A DNA stretch of 64,000 nucleotides from Candidatus Nitrospira neomarina (GCF_032051675.1 NZ_CP116968.1:3589001-3653000); one strand, 5' to 3'. Counted from the first letter of the stretch, positions 1 to 12,290 are shown. Translations and numbers: made by a program. Notes: a model not told the origin generated them from the letters alone.

Positions 1-52
1 CCCTTTCGATCAAATGAAATCAAATGAAAACCTCCTACCGAAGGTATTCTAC

Positions 53-844
53 TTATCGAAACAGTTCATCAAAAAACAATTTCATGTGCTCCCATGACCG
101 TCGATCAGCTTGCTCCTGATATCGCACGCCGTTCATCTCATATTGATTAGCCGAAGGATTGGTGAATCCATGTTTGGCCCCTCCAAAAATCACCATGTGC
201 CAATCGAACCCGGCCTCGTCTAAAGCATGTTTAAATTTCGTAATGTGGTCTTGGCTAAGAAAGGGATCGGCCTCCCCATGGGCAATGAGAATTTTGACTG
301 AACTTTTAATAGCAGAAGATGCGGACGGAAGAGGGAGCGACCCATGGAAACTTACGACTCCTTTGACCGGTGCTCCATCATACACCATTTGCATAACCGT
401 CGCCCCTCCAAAACAATACCCAATAGCTGCTAAACGGGTTTGATCTACCAGGGAGTTAGTCTGAAGAAGCCGTAATCCCTCTTTCGCCCTGGCCTGCCAC
501 ATCTTTACATTGGCTGTGGTTTGTTGCATCCATTGCCTGGCCGTATCGGCATGAGTGGTCACTTTACCCTTACCATACATATCTACGGCCACCGCCACAT
601 ATCCCATGGCCGCCAATTGTTCCGCACGAGTTCGGGCATAGTCATTTAACCCCCACCATTCGTGAACAACCAAAATTCCCGGACGTTTACCTTTTATTTC
701 ATCATCCCAGGCCACGACTCCTTCCAAAGCAACTTCCCCATGGTTATAGGGGATAGTTGTGATTTGCACCCTGGCTTCCACTTGCGAAGACCATGCACAC
801 ACAATCATGAGGAGACATAGGCCTAATCGATGGTAAGAGTTCAT
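53..844 (-). CDS. dienelactone hydrolase family protein, secreted
   Basis: An alpha/beta hydrolase of the dienelactone hydrolase family (263 residues from the chosen start). The nucleophile elbow reads IGYCFGG with Cys144, and the triad is completed by Asp193 (in HGEADPF) and His225 (in GAKHGFTNP); a Cys nucleophile rather than Ser is the family hallmark. The N-terminus from this ATG (MNSYHRLGLCLLMIVCAWS) is a signal peptide ending near VEA, so the enzyme is probably periplasmic. The reading frame stays open further upstream, but starting there would bury the signal peptide, so I prefer 844. Substrate cannot be told from sequence; members act on lactones and other esters. It is monocistronic, read leftwards, 160 nt after the glycosyltransferase gene. 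Confidence 0.85.
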   Translation of the reverse strand: MNSYHRLGLCLLMIVCAWSSQVEARVQITTIPYNHGEVALEGVVAWDDEIKGKRPGILVVHEWWGLNDYARTRAEQLAAMGYVAVAVDMYGKGKVTTHADTARQWMQQTTANVKMWQARAKEGLRLLQTNSLVDQTRLAAIGYCFGGATVMQMVYDGAPVKGVVSFHGSLPLPSASSAIKSSVKILIAHGEADPFLSQDHITKFKHALDEAGFDWHMVIFGGAKHGFTNPSANQYEMNGVRYQEQADRRSWEHMKLFFDELFR

Positions 845-1007
845 GATTTCTGCTTCTTTAATGGTTTGGCAAGAATATGGACCGGAATACAGACTGACAT
901 GATTTCGATTTAGTCCTATTCTTCCCGTCATTAATCTGAATCCTTCAGAAAAAGGGCCAGATACTAAATTTTACGGTAAATTCAGCATTTGGCAATCTTT
1001 TTTGAAT

Positions 1008-2726
1008 TCACTGTTTTTGGGTTTCCCAAGAATCCGCCAGTTGCGCTCTCCAACCGAGAGAAAGAAGCACAATATTCTTTTTTGAACGGTAGAACTCAAA
1101 CAACACAATGGCAGTTAAATTCGGGACACCGGAAATGATTTCTTGATACTGGTCTTTAGTCATCATCACCAAACGTGTTGATTGTTGAACGTCTCTCTTC
1201 AGTTCTTCAAGCGCCAAGGAATCTTCAAGACCCTCCCCCACGATTCGTGAACGACCATGGAGATAGTCCCAATAGAATTCATCTTCATCCTCCCGCCAAT
1301 CCCATGACTGAAACACCGATATGGGATCCGTTTGTTTATTTAAGCGCCGTTGATTTTCGTCAAAGGCCAGCCTGGGAGAGCCTTCCGCTTGGATACCAGG
1401 AATAATAAATCCTGTCACCGTCACCATAAGGGCCACGCCCAACACCCCCACACCCACCAGGCCCATTCGCAAATAATTCTTGACAGCCAGTCCAACCATC
1501 ATCAGGCCTAACATGCATAATCCCACACGAAGGATCAAAGGAATGACGTCCAATGGGACATGCCATTTTTTTTGCAACAGTATAGGCCCAAGAAATACCG
1601 AAACCACAAAAATGCCACCCAAACATGCTAACAAGCCCCTCAACATGCCCTTTCCTTCCGAAACTGGCGCTTCATACAGCAGTCGATGATATACATAGCC
1701 GACCAACAAACCAAATGCCGGCAGGAGAGGCATGAGATACCGTTCATGCTTTTCTGGCGCCAAACTCAACGCCACAAAATACACTACGACCCAGAGAAAG
1801 ACCCACAATTCTTTCGGCGACTCAACCCAGGGACGACGTTTCCATAGGAGAAAAAGGCCAACTGGAAGTAAGGCCGACCAGGGGAAAAAATCGAACCAGA
1901 TCACTAGGCCATACCAAAAAATTGGACGTTTTCCCCAATACGCCTCCCACGCAGAATGTTGTTGATCGCCAGATACGCTGATCATGCGTTTAAGATTTTC
2001 TTCAAAGAAAAAGTGCTGCCTGAATTCGGGCCCAAGTAACAGGTAGTAGCCGGCGAGTAACAAGCCACTCACCACGACTCCGACCCAAAATTTTGGTTCC
2101 CGGAACACTTGCCGGTCACGGCGCATCCATAAGAATATCCCCATCACCAGAACCGGCAAGGCCAGGGCATGTAACGTTTTGACCATCGAACCCAACGCCA
2201 ACGCCACAAAGGCGACTAGATACCACCACTGTGATGATTCCTGAAAATATGCTCGAGCCCAGGCATACATCCCCAACGTCATACAAAAAGTTAACACAGG
2301 ATCGATAATGGCCAAGGGACCAAACCACAAGCCGGCATAACAGGTCGCGCATACTAGGGCGCCCCAAAATCCTGCCATTTCTGAAAACAATAAGCGGCCC
2401 AAGAAATAGGTCGTGATCATCGTTCCCAAACTGGATACAATCGATGGCAACCGTAACGCGGATTCACTCCATCCCAAGCTATGAATAAATCCAGCTTGTA
2501 GCCAAAAGAAAAGAGGCGGTTTATTAAAATACGGCTCTCCCCGCAACCAAAGATGCACATAATCCTCAGCCGCCATCATGGTGTGGGTGATAATGGCGTA
2601 CAAACCCTCGGTTTCCCCGAACAGAGAAATAGAGGCATTGGAGCTAAATGCCAAAAAACCAATGACTAGAAGAAGCGAAATATGGATAGCGGGGCGTTCA
2701 AGGAACGCCATCCAGGAGGTATTCAT
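1008..2726 (-). CDS. GT39/ArnT-like membrane glycosyltransferase
   Basis: A 572-residue integral membrane protein with about a dozen hydrophobic segments. The first periplasmic loop carries the family signature: an acidic GETEGLYA motif, then YFNKPPLFFWLQ, as in ArnT/PMT-type enzymes that move a sugar from a polyprenyl-phosphate donor to lipid A, protein or another acceptor on the periplasmic face. The C-terminal ~120 residues are soluble. The donor and acceptor cannot be inferred, and no lipid A modification genes lie nearby. It stands alone, with 281 nt separating its start from the dispersed tRNA-Arg region. Assignment to the GT-C fold family is secure; the specific function is not. Confidence 0.8.
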   Translation of the reverse strand: MNTSWMAFLERPAIHISLLLVIGFLAFSSNASISLFGETEGLYAIITHTMMAAEDYVHLWLRGEPYFNKPPLFFWLQAGFIHSLGWSESALRLPSIVSSLGTMITTYFLGRLLFSEMAGFWGALVCATCYAGLWFGPLAIIDPVLTFCMTLGMYAWARAYFQESSQWWYLVAFVALALGSMVKTLHALALPVLVMGIFLWMRRDRQVFREPKFWVGVVVSGLLLAGYYLLLGPEFRQHFFFEENLKRMISVSGDQQHSAWEAYWGKRPIFWYGLVIWFDFFPWSALLPVGLFLLWKRRPWVESPKELWVFLWVVVYFVALSLAPEKHERYLMPLLPAFGLLVGYVYHRLLYEAPVSEGKGMLRGLLACLGGIFVVSVFLGPILLQKKWHVPLDVIPLILRVGLCMLGLMMVGLAVKNYLRMGLVGVGVLGVALMVTVTGFIIPGIQAEGSPRLAFDENQRRLNKQTDPISVFQSWDWREDEDEFYWDYLHGRSRIVGEGLEDSLALEELKRDVQQSTRLVMMTKDQYQEIISGVPNLTAIVLFEFYRSKKNIVLLSLGWRAQLADSWETQKQ

Positions 2727-3072
2727 TAGAAAAGAGAGGATATTTCACTGCCCATGATGATCATTACCGACAAAAAACGTTGGCACACCCTACAACAAAA
2801 ACCCTGGATTTGTTAACTCAAGCGACTTTTGGACCAACTCATTTCTACGAATCCCGGAAATGGGTAGTAACCCGGACTTGGTGAATGGGCAACAATACTT
2901 TAATGCTTGCGCTAATTGAAGATATGCCATGCATTAGCAGGAAGGAAAAAATACAACAGAAGAATCGGGATTTCCTGGTGTGTGATTGGCTTCGATATTA
3001 CGTATACACATGATGCCCTACGAATGGGGAGTGGGGAAACTACCATCATCAAGGAAACTGGGGAAATCTGAA
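2727..3072. other. intergenic stretch, no feature recognised
   Basis: 346 bases between the glycosyltransferase start and the tRNA-Arg 3' end. I see no convincing open frame, no hairpin with a T tail and no repeat. It must contain the promoter for the leftward glycosyltransferase gene, but I could not pick one with confidence. Confidence 0.5.
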
Positions 3073-3149
3073 TGGTGCGCCCGGAGGGACTTGAACCCCC
3101 AACCCTCGGCTCCGAAGGCCGATGCTCTATCCAATTGAGCTACGGACGC
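3073..3149 (-). tRNA. tRNA-Arg (anticodon TCG), CCA encoded
   Basis: A full cloverleaf reads on the minus strand: acceptor GCGTCCG pairs with CGGGCGC, D-stem GCTC/GAGC, anticodon stem TCGGC/GCCGA around loop CTTCGGA (anticodon TCG, reading CGA and probably other CGN codons), and T-arm GGGGG-TTCAAGT-CCCTC. The discriminator is A and the CCA end is encoded (TGG at 3073-3075 on the plus strand). It has a well-formed sigma-70 promoter 13 nt upstream. Confidence 0.96.
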
Positions 3150-3162
3150 ATGAGGAATTGAC

Positions 3163-3191
3163 TTTATACATCCCACCAAGGTTCCCGTCAA
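3163..3191 (-). promoter_or_regulatory. sigma-70 promoter of tRNA-Arg
   Basis: Read on the minus strand: -35 TTGACG (3186-3191), exactly 17 nt spacer, -10 TATAAA (3163-3168), placing the start site a few bases before the mature tRNA 5' end at 3149. Confidence 0.75.
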
Positions 3192-3362
3192 CCAATCTCT
3201 CATTTAGCCAGGCTATCCTGGGTGTTCCCTCGTCTTCATATCCCTATTAAAGCATGTGCTCACCTGGGCCCACCCCTCTGGGGAATAGTCACGAAAACTC
3301 CTTTTGGGTTGAAATGGGCTTGAGCAAGATACTTTTTCCTATTTCTGAACGTCAGGAATCAA

Positions 3363-3674
3363 ATGATACGTACCGAACAGTTGGCCTCTGATACCATCAT
3401 GTTTCATGTGCAAGGGCAGTTTAATAAACAAGTTGCCAAAGAATTGAGTTTGATGGTCTTTCATTCTTATCACTTAGGGTGTAAGACCTTCCTTTGCAAT
3501 CTTAGCCTGGCCAAGGCGCTTGATAAGGATGCGTATTCGCAATTGACTGTGATAGCAGAAGGGTTACGGGATAAAGGAAGGAATTGGCGAGTAATTTCCC
3601 CTCCTTCTTCCAGCGGAAACCAGCTTATCCTCCGAACGAGTCTTCAGTTTCTTGTTCCTGCAAACTTAAATTAA
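3363..3674 (+). CDS. STAS-like domain protein
   Basis: A 103-residue protein that I cannot match to a named gene. Its pattern resembles a STAS domain (anti-sigma-factor antagonist fold): beta strand TIMFHVQGQF, helix KQVAKELSLMVF, strand TFLCNLSLA, helix QLTVIAEGLRDKG and strand WRVISPP. The usual phosphorylatable Ser after the DLS-type strand is not obvious: the segment reads NLSLAKALDKDAY. An AGGA ribosome-binding site lies 5 nt before the ATG. It sits alone between tRNA-Arg and a long non-coding gap, on the opposite strand from its neighbours. STAS assignment is an inference from pattern and length. Confidence 0.5.
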   Translation: MIRTEQLASDTIMFHVQGQFNKQVAKELSLMVFHSYHLGCKTFLCNLSLAKALDKDAYSQLTVIAEGLRDKGRNWRVISPPSSSGNQLILRTSLQFLVPANLN

Positions 3675-4015
3675 TTACTCTTCTCTAAGAAAGATCCTAT
3701 CGACCATCCTTCTGCGATAAAAAATCCTTGCGTGGCTCGACTCTTTCCCAAATCCTTTTAGAATTCACCTCATCACCCAAGAATTAAGCGATCTCGCATT
3801 TGGTAATCCCTGTAGACCGACGCCCCAAAATCGCTCATATTTTTGGAAATAGAGCTCCGTCCAAAAATTGGGAGTATGAGGGGAGGATGAAGTTGCCCCA
3901 AAGAAGACCGAGGCACCATTCCGATTAATCCCGGAGGAAATTTCTCTGCGACTATTTTCCAGCTAAACTCCCCCTGGGTAAGCTTTGGGTATCCTGCGCA
4001 GTTATGATGAAAGGA
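3675..4015. other. intergenic stretch, no feature recognised
   Basis: 341 bases between two convergent genes. No open frame of convincing quality, no GC-rich hairpin followed by T and no repeat seen. Confidence 0.5.
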
Positions 4016-4456
4016 TTAATACGATTCAGGGGTAGGAAGATCGATTTCGGATTGGGTGGCTTCAGGCACAAGTCTTTCTAATCGGCGATGATAGTCACGA
4101 AGACGTTGTTGTTGAGGTGGAGTGAATTTAATAGTTTCCTGATTGTGCAATTCCACCAACTGTTCAACGCATTGCAACAGGGGAGGCACGGCATCAAATA
4201 CTTTTCCCGCCTCAAAAGCTTCTAAGGATTCGACAAATAATGGAGGGAGAGTTTTGTATGTGACTCCCACTCGGTCGCGAAATCGATAGACCGTAGTTTC
4301 ATACGCATCGACTGCCTCCGGTGTTGGACGAATTCCACCAGATAATGCCAGCATGGACTTGGCCGGGACTTTTGCTGCAAAGGCCGCCAGACCGGCAATC
4401 AGTTCTCCTAATGTGTCAACCACCTGCCCGGGTTCCAGTTTTGCCTCTTTATTCAT
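4016..4456 (-). CDS. conserved-looking hypothetical protein, helical
   Basis: 146 residues, no signal peptide or membrane segment. The sequence is mainly amphipathic helices (GQVVDTLGELIAGLAAFAAK; LQCVEQLVELHNQETI; QQQRLRDYHRRLERLV), ending in an acidic Pro/Ser tail. I do not recognise the family. It is the last gene of the leftward run that contains atpHAGDC and rluD: its ATG lies 43 nt after the rluD-like stop, so it is probably cotranscribed. The strand, spacing and codon use match the neighbours, so it is likely a real gene. Confidence 0.6.
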   Translation of the reverse strand: MNKEAKLEPGQVVDTLGELIAGLAAFAAKVPAKSMLALSGGIRPTPEAVDAYETTVYRFRDRVGVTYKTLPPLFVESLEAFEAGKVFDAVPPLLQCVEQLVELHNQETIKFTPPQQQRLRDYHRRLERLVPEATQSEIDLPTPESY

Positions 4457-4499
4457 ATCTTGAAATCTACTCCAATCGCTTGCCTGCTTGTCAAGACAA

Positions 4500-5462
4500 T
4501 CATTCGTCTTCCTTACCCTTCAAGGCATTCAGTACGGTCATCATATCTTCCGGCAACTCCGCTGAAAATGTCACCATTTTGTGAGAAACAGGATGGACGA
4601 AACCAAGAACTTTGGCATGCAACATCACACGGGGAATGCCAATTCCCCCAACATCCATAACTTTTTTCCCTCCATAGGTTTGGTCACCCAAGATCGGACA
4701 TCCGATAGCCTTGAGGTGAACTCGTAACTGATGCGTGCGTCCTGTGCCAGGGAATAATTCCACATGTGCCGCCGCTGCCCCAAATCGTTCTTTCACCCGG
4801 TAACTGGTCAGCGACTCCCTGGGATTGGTTGTGCGTGCGGAAAATGTTTTCCGGTCTTTGGTATCTCTTCCAATCGACAACTCAATCCGGCCTTCCCGTG
4901 TTTTTGGCCCTTCCCACACAAACGCCTCATAGACCCGAATAATGGAGTGGGCTTTGAATTGTCCCGCTAATATCCGGTGAGCCTGATCATTTTTCGCCAC
5001 GACTAAGATCCCGGTCGTTTCCTTGTCAAGTCGATGCACCAACCCCGGACGTTCCTTTCCTCCAATAGTGGAAAGATGCCCTTCCCCGCTTTGCATGTGA
5101 TGCAGGAGCGCATTAACCAAGGTCCCGGTCCAATGACCCGGAGCCGGATGAACCACAAGGCCGGCCGGTTTGTTGAGAACCAATAGGGATTCATCTTCAT
5201 AGAGGATGATAAGGGGAATTGGTTCAGGATTGATCGCCACGGGCTCTGGACGCGGTACGACCAGCACAACGCAATCACCAGGCCTGACCTTGTGGCTGGG
5301 TTTCACAACCTGACCACCCACGGTAATATGGCCGTCTTCAATTAATCGTTGGAGGGCTGTTCGAGAAAAATAGGGTTCGCGATTGGCAAGAAAATGATCA
5401 AGGCGTTTGGGTGATTCGCCTGCGGTGACGATGAACTCCGTCCGCGTAGCGACATGCGGCAT
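4500..5462 (-). CDS. rluD: RluD-family 23S rRNA pseudouridine synthase
   Basis: 320 residues from the chosen ATG. An N-terminal S4 RNA-binding domain (about residues 10-75, KRLDHFLANREPYFSRTALQ) is followed by the RluA-type catalytic domain, with the signature HRLDKETTG that carries the catalytic Asp, then GRTHQLRVHLKAIGCPILGD. S4 plus catalytic domain is the RluD/RluC layout; RluD (U1911/1915/1917 of 23S rRNA) is the likeliest paralogue but RluC cannot be excluded. The frame is open upstream into atpC; the internal ATG at 5462 is chosen because it leaves atpC intact and begins just before the S4 fold. There is no strong ribosome-binding site. It lies 31 nt after atpC. Confidence 0.82.
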   Translation of the reverse strand: MPHVATRTEFIVTAGESPKRLDHFLANREPYFSRTALQRLIEDGHITVGGQVVKPSHKVRPGDCVVLVVPRPEPVAINPEPIPLIILYEDESLLVLNKPAGLVVHPAPGHWTGTLVNALLHHMQSGEGHLSTIGGKERPGLVHRLDKETTGILVVAKNDQAHRILAGQFKAHSIIRVYEAFVWEGPKTREGRIELSIGRDTKDRKTFSARTTNPRESLTSYRVKERFGAAAAHVELFPGTGRTHQLRVHLKAIGCPILGDQTYGGKKVMDVGGIGIPRVMLHAKVLGFVHPVSHKMVTFSAELPEDMMTVLNALKGKEDE

Positions 5463-5493
5463 AGCAGATAAAAAAACGGGTCGATCGATTACT

Positions 5494-5948
5494 TTATATA
5501 AGACGAGAACCGGCCTGTTGGCGGTGCCGACCGGCAATTTTCTGCCGGAGGCGGGCCTTTTCCAAGCTGACGCGAGCTTCCTCAACTTCTGAGGGTAACC
5601 CGCCACGCTCCAGACGTTCTTCCGCTTTTCGAACGGCATCCTCGGCCCGTTCTACATTAATGTCTTCAGCCTTTTCGGCAATTTCGGCCAGAATCGTCAC
5701 CTTGGTCGGCGTCACTTCAGCAAACCCCCAGAGCACAGCCATGTATTCAGTCTGTTCACCAATACGGTATTGAAGTTCGCCAATTCGCAAGGTAGTCAGA
5801 AAATGACAATGGCCAGGCAGGACACCGAAATCTCCCTCACTCCCAGGAGCAGACACGTAGTCGACTTCCTTACTGATCAAACGGTGATCGGGGGTGACCA
5901 CCTCTAAAAGAATTTTCCCTGATGACGTCGCCACACCAGCACCTGCCA

Positions 5949-5949
<1 letters not shown>
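5494..5949 (-). CDS. atpC: F1 ATP synthase epsilon subunit
   Basis: 151 residues. The N-terminal beta sandwich (KILLEVVTPDHRLISKEVDYVSAPGSEGDFGVLPGHCHF) and the C-terminal helical hairpin (residues ~90-140, EDINVERAEDAVRKAEERLE) are both present, so it can act in rotor coupling and auto-inhibition. Its ATG overlaps the atpD stop by one base (TAATG), giving translational coupling. It is the last gene of the F1 block; a short rich tail of basic residues follows the hairpin. Confidence 0.95.
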
Positions 5950-8353
<2,404 letters not shown>

Positions 8354-8365
8354 AACAAAAAAACT

Positions 8366-9886
8366 TTACCCGGCTTGATCGTAGCCTTTGGACTGTTTAA
8401 ATTCGGAAATGATGCTTTTTAACTTACCCCCAAATTCCTCATCAATCTTCTTTTTGGTCACGATCTCTTCTCGCACATTGGGGTGTTTTTCTTTAATATA
8501 GGCTAACAGACCTTGCTCAAACTCCCGGATTTTATTTACAGGAACATTATCAAGAAACCCGTTCACCCCGGCATAAATTGACAACACCTGATCGGCCACA
8601 GCCAGCGGTTTATACTGTTCCTGTTTCAGCAGTTCGACCATGCGCGCACCTCTAGCCAATTGAGCTTGCGTAGCTTTATCCAATTCACTGCCAAATTGCG
8701 CAAAGGCTGCCATTTCCCGATACTGCGCCAAATCGAGCCGGAGAGTTCCAGCCACCTGCTTCATCGTTTTAATTTGCGCAGCCCCTCCAACCCGGGAAAC
8801 TGATAGCCCAACGTTAATCGCCGGCCGAATACCGGAATAGAACAGGTCAGCTGCCAGATAGATCTGTCCATCAGTAATAGAAATCACATTTGTGGGAATA
8901 TAGGCGGAGACGTCACCTGCCTGCGTTTCGATAATCGGCAATGCCGTCAAACTGCCGGCGCCTTTTTCATCACTCATCTTCGCGGCCCGCTCTAATAACC
9001 GGGAATGCAAAAAGAACACATCGCCCGGATAGGCTTCACGTCCTGGTGGACGTCGAAGAAGCAGAGAAAGCTGGCGGTAGGCGGTGGCATGTTTGGACAA
9101 ATCGTCATACACGATAAGCGCATGCTTCCCATTGTCACGGAAATATTCGGCCATGGTCACGCCGGCATACGGTGCAAAAAATTGCAACGATGCCGAATCG
9201 CTAGCGGTGGCGGACACCACAGTGGTGTATTCCATAGCTCCATGATCCTCAAGGGTTTTCACCACTCGAGCTACCGTCGATCGTTTTTGCCCGATGGCCA
9301 CGTAAAAACAAAACACACCCAGGCCTTTTTGATTGATGATAGTGTCAACCGCAATAGCGGTTTTCCCGGTCTGACGGTCTCCAATAATTAACTCCCGTTG
9401 ACCTCGACCGACCGGAATCATGGCATCAATGGCTTTGAGCCCCGTTTGAAGCGGCTCTCCCACCGATTGCCGATCAACCACACCAGGTGCCCGAATTTCG
9501 ATAAGGCGTGTCTCCGTGGTATTGATTGGACCCTTCCCATCAATGGGCTTCCCGATGGCATCCACAACACGACCCACCAGTGCCTCCCCAACCGGGACCT
9601 CGGCAATTCGTCCGGTGCGTTTCACCGGATCTCCTTCACGAATTCCCACATCTTCGCCCAGGAGCACCGCTCCGACACTATCTTCTTCCAAGTTCAAAGC
9701 CACTCCGTACACTCCACCAGGAAATTCCAACAACTCTCCTGCCATCGCCCCTTCCAAACCATAAACCTTGGCGATATTGTCACCCACCTGGATGACGTAG
9801 CCCATTTCTTTGACATCAACCCGTTGCTCAAATCCTTTGATTTTTTCCTTAATGATGGAGCTGATTTCTTCTGCTTTGATCTGCAT
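8366..9886 (-). CDS. atpA: F1 ATP synthase alpha subunit
   Basis: 506 residues, the usual length. Walker A reads GDRQTGKT, followed by the Arg-finger region [10 protein letters not shown]. Non-catalytic nucleotide-binding subunit alternating with beta in the F1 head. The ATG lies 3 nt after the atpH stop, so the two are translationally linked. Confidence 0.97.
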   Translation of the reverse strand: MQIKAEEISSIIKEKIKGFEQRVDVKEMGYVIQVGDNIAKVYGLEGAMAGELLEFPGGVYGVALNLEEDSVGAVLLGEDVGIREGDPVKRTGRIAEVPVGEALVGRVVDAIGKPIDGKGPINTTETRLIEIRAPGVVDRQSVGEPLQTGLKAIDAMIPVGRGQRELIIGDRQTGKTAIAVDTIINQKGLGVFCFYVAIGQKRSTVARVVKTLEDHGAMEYTTVVSATASDSASLQFFAPYAGVTMAEYFRDNGKHALIVYDDLSKHATAYRQLSLLLRRPPGREAYPGDVFFLHSRLLERAAKMSDEKGAGSLTALPIIETQAGDVSAYIPTNVISITDGQIYLAADLFYSGIRPAINVGLSVSRVGGAAQIKTMKQVAGTLRLDLAQYREMAAFAQFGSELDKATQAQLARGARMVELLKQEQYKPLAVADQVLSIYAGVNGFLDNVPVNKIREFEQGLLAYIKEKHPNVREEIVTKKKIDEEFGGKLKSIISEFKQSKGYDQAG

Positions 9887-9889
9887 GGA

Positions 9890-10429
9890 TTATCCCTTCG
9901 TCAACTGATCGTGCATACCGGCTAGTCGACCCGATACCGTATTATCAAATACCCGGCTGCCAATTTTTATTCTCAATCCCGCAATAAGATGGGGATCTAC
10001 CTCAAAAGCCACTTCGACTCCATGGTGTAGCGTTTGAGACAAGTCTTGCTTGATCTGTTCTTTCTCGGCCGCTTGTAATGGTTTGGCCGAGCCCACCCAG
10101 GCTTGCTGAACTCCCTGTTGTTGATCGGCCAATTCCACAAAGGCCTCTGAAATTTCAGGCAACAACATGGCTCGATTCTTTTTCAAAAGTTGAGTGAGGA
10201 AATCCCGCATGACCGGAGGGGCCTCCATCCTTTGACTCAATTCATTCAGGACAGCCTGTTTTTCCTCAAAATTAAAGACTGGTGAAGCGAGGACATGCTT
10301 CAGGGCAGGGGTTTCTTCCAAGCCTTGTTGCAATGCGCTTAAGGCACTTCGTGCGGGTTCAATACCCGATTTATCGAGCAGTTGGAAAAGCGCCGATGCG
10401 TATCGGCGCCCAATGGTGCTTTTATTCAC
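9890..10429 (-). CDS. atpH: F1 ATP synthase delta subunit (OSCP)
   Basis: 179 residues with the delta/OSCP pattern: N-terminal six-helix domain (GRRYASALFQLLDKSG...) and the C-terminal signature LIAGLRIKIGSRVFDNTVSGRLAGM. It links F1 to the peripheral stalk. It is the first gene of the F1 block; genes for the Fo part (atpB, atpE, atpF) are not upstream, where mnmA lies instead, so the operon is split on this chromosome. Confidence 0.94.
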   Translation of the reverse strand: MNKSTIGRRYASALFQLLDKSGIEPARSALSALQQGLEETPALKHVLASPVFNFEEKQAVLNELSQRMEAPPVMRDFLTQLLKKNRAMLLPEISEAFVELADQQQGVQQAWVGSAKPLQAAEKEQIKQDLSQTLHHGVEVAFEVDPHLIAGLRIKIGSRVFDNTVSGRLAGMHDQLTKG

Positions 10430-10539
10430 AGTTTACAGAGATTCCAGGCAGCCACGTGTTGAACGGAATTGGGCGTGTGTTAAGCGGGTGAAACTAGCAT
10501 GAGTGATGCAGCCTGTCAACCGGAAAGACCGGATGTAAA

Positions 10540-10559
10540 GGGAATTTTTTCTAATTCCC
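10540..10559 (-). terminator. possible hairpin downstream of mnmA
   Basis: Perfect 7-bp inverted repeat GGGAATT/AATTCCC with a 6-nt loop, two bases after the mnmA stop on the minus strand; the downstream bases are TTTACAT rather than a clean T run, and another small stem (CCGG/CCGG) follows. It may attenuate transcription between mnmA and atpH. Weak. Confidence 0.35.
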
Positions 10560-10561
10560 CA

Positions 10562-11713
10562 TTATCGGTGGGGGCGCGCAGCTAAGTTGGTTTCTTCGCA
10601 CATCTGAATATTTTTCTTGGGGGTTGGCCCTTGAATAATTCCACCTCCTAATACACGATCTCCAAGATAAAAAACCGCTGACTGGCCAGGACTCAAAGCC
10701 CGAACAGGCTCATCAAACGTTATTGTGATCGAAGTGGAATCTGACCATCGGTACGTAGCTGGGACTGGTGGGGAACTATAACGAAATTTCACATCAATTT
10801 TGTTTGCATGCTGCAATGACTCTGGAGAGAAAATATTCAAGTCTGCAACCAGGCATTCCCTGGAATCCAAATCTTCGGCAGGACCCAGGACCACCATATT
10901 CATGTCTGGAAGCACGCGCTGCACATACAAACGGCTTCCTCCGGCAATACCCAATCCTTTTCGTTGGCCGGGCGTATAAAAGGCCACGCCTTGATGCTGG
11001 CCAAGCTCTTTGCCATTTTCATCCACAAACGTACCGGGACTCGAAGCCTGTGGTGCATGCTGCTTGAGAAATTGTCGGTAATCACCCTGCGTCACAAAGC
11101 AAATTTCCTGGCTTTCTTTGAGTTCGTCTACCGGCAGGCCCATAGCCTCCGCTTCCCTCCAGACGTCAGGTTTTTCCATGTGCCCTAAAGGAAACATCAT
11201 TTTTGAGAGCCAACTGGGCGGTATTCGATACAGAAAATATGATTGGTCTTTTTTGGTATCCTTCCCACGAACCAGGAGAGGGGTCCCTCCTTCATCGTGT
11301 TTGATATTGGCATAGTGGCCGGTCGCAATATAGTCAGCTCCAAGTTCATCGGCCACCTGGAAGAGACCTCCAAATTTCACTCGTTCATTACACCGAACAC
11401 AGGGATTAGGCGTGGTTCCCTGGAGATACCCCCCAATGAAATCCTCAATGACTCCCTTTTGAAAACGTTCACGGGTATCGATGACCCTGTGAGAGATCCC
11501 TAATAATTCTGCCACATGTCTGGCTATTCCCACTTTACAGCATCCCCGTTCCTGCCAACGCTTGGAAACGGAGGTGTCATCTTCTTCCTCCCAGACTTTC
11601 AGAGTGACCCCGATAACTTCGTAGCCCTGCTGCTTCAATAATTTGGCAGCCACGGAGCTATCCACACCGCCACTCATGCCCAGGACAACCCTTTTTGAAT
11701 CAGAGGCAGGCAT
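10562..11713 (-). CDS. mnmA: tRNA-specific 2-thiouridylase
   Basis: 383 residues. PP-loop ATP pyrophosphatase motif SGGVDSS near residue 15; catalytic Cys pair in NPCVRCNERVKF and SQEICFVTQ, matching the two Cys used in persulfide transfer; the C-terminal OB-like domain is complete. Makes 2-thiouridine at U34 of Lys/Glu/Gln tRNAs. Together with mnmE and mnmG a few kilobases upstream, the complete wobble U34 modification set is encoded in this window. Its ATG overlaps the stop of the bactofilin gene by one base. Confidence 0.96.
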   Translation of the reverse strand: MPASDSKRVVLGMSGGVDSSVAAKLLKQQGYEVIGVTLKVWEEEDDTSVSKRWQERGCCKVGIARHVAELLGISHRVIDTRERFQKGVIEDFIGGYLQGTTPNPCVRCNERVKFGGLFQVADELGADYIATGHYANIKHDEGGTPLLVRGKDTKKDQSYFLYRIPPSWLSKMMFPLGHMEKPDVWREAEAMGLPVDELKESQEICFVTQGDYRQFLKQHAPQASSPGTFVDENGKELGQHQGVAFYTPGQRKGLGIAGGSRLYVQRVLPDMNMVVLGPAEDLDSRECLVADLNIFSPESLQHANKIDVKFRYSSPPVPATYRWSDSTSITITFDEPVRALSPGQSAVFYLGDRVLGGGIIQGPTPKKNIQMCEETNLAARPHR

Positions 11714-12189
11714 TAGCGACTCAACGGCTCTGTTTCTAATTTTTTTTCTAATTTTTGCTCAACCTTGGGAATCGTCTTCCCTTGTCCATTGGAGAGGATC
11801 TTATGGTCCATGGGCGCTTCTAATTTTGGAGCGGAACCCATATCGCATTCCCCTTGGAAATACACGCCTTCTTCCATGGCAAAAATAGGGGTATGGACAT
11901 CACCAATGAGCACCGCCGGCTTGAGGAGTTGGATTTTTGATTTTGCGGTAATCACACCCTCAATTCGGCCGCTGTTCACAATGGTTCCACCTGTGATAGT
12001 CCCTTTGATCACGGCACTTTCACCAATGATGAGGGTATCATCAATTGTGATTTCCCCTTCAAAGTTACCATCCACACGCACCGTGCCCTCAAATTGAGCC
12101 TTGCCCTTAAAATCAACACCCTTCCCCAGAAATGTATAAAATTCCTGCCCAAATCCTAATTCCTTTTTCTTTTCTTTTTCACCCCACAT
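11713..12189 (-). CDS. bactofilin
   Basis: 158 residues. The central bactofilin domain (about residues 18-115) is a beta-helix built from short repeats: FEGTVRVDGNFEGEI, DTLIIGESAVIKGTI, GGTIVNSGRIEGVI, KIQLLKPAVLIGDV. The flanks are charged and unstructured (KEKKKEL at the start, a Lys/Glu-rich end). Bactofilins polymerise without nucleotide into cytoskeletal filaments, often membrane-attached. It is the second of two tandem bactofilins and directly precedes mnmA. The pair lies downstream of parAB on the same strand. Confidence 0.9.
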   Translation of the reverse strand: MWGEKEKKKELGFGQEFYTFLGKGVDFKGKAQFEGTVRVDGNFEGEITIDDTLIIGESAVIKGTITGGTIVNSGRIEGVITAKSKIQLLKPAVLIGDVHTPIFAMEEGVYFQGECDMGSAPKLEAPMDHKILSNGQGKTIPKVEQKLEKKLETEPLSR

Positions 12190-12290
12190 AAATCATTCCT
12201 CCTCTCATCCAGTAAAGAGCCCTCAAGTTGCACGCTAGGATCTCCATGTCCAACTGGGAACTAGCCGCCTATTTTTTGCAGAGATTGCAT

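Noticed and set aside
1008-2726. Naming the glycosyltransferase arnT
   Set aside because: The KPPL motif supports the family only; no aminoarabinose or lipid A genes are nearby, so the specific name is not justified.
3018-3203. 61-codon frame over tRNA-Arg
   Set aside because: It lies over the tRNA on the same strand; artefact.
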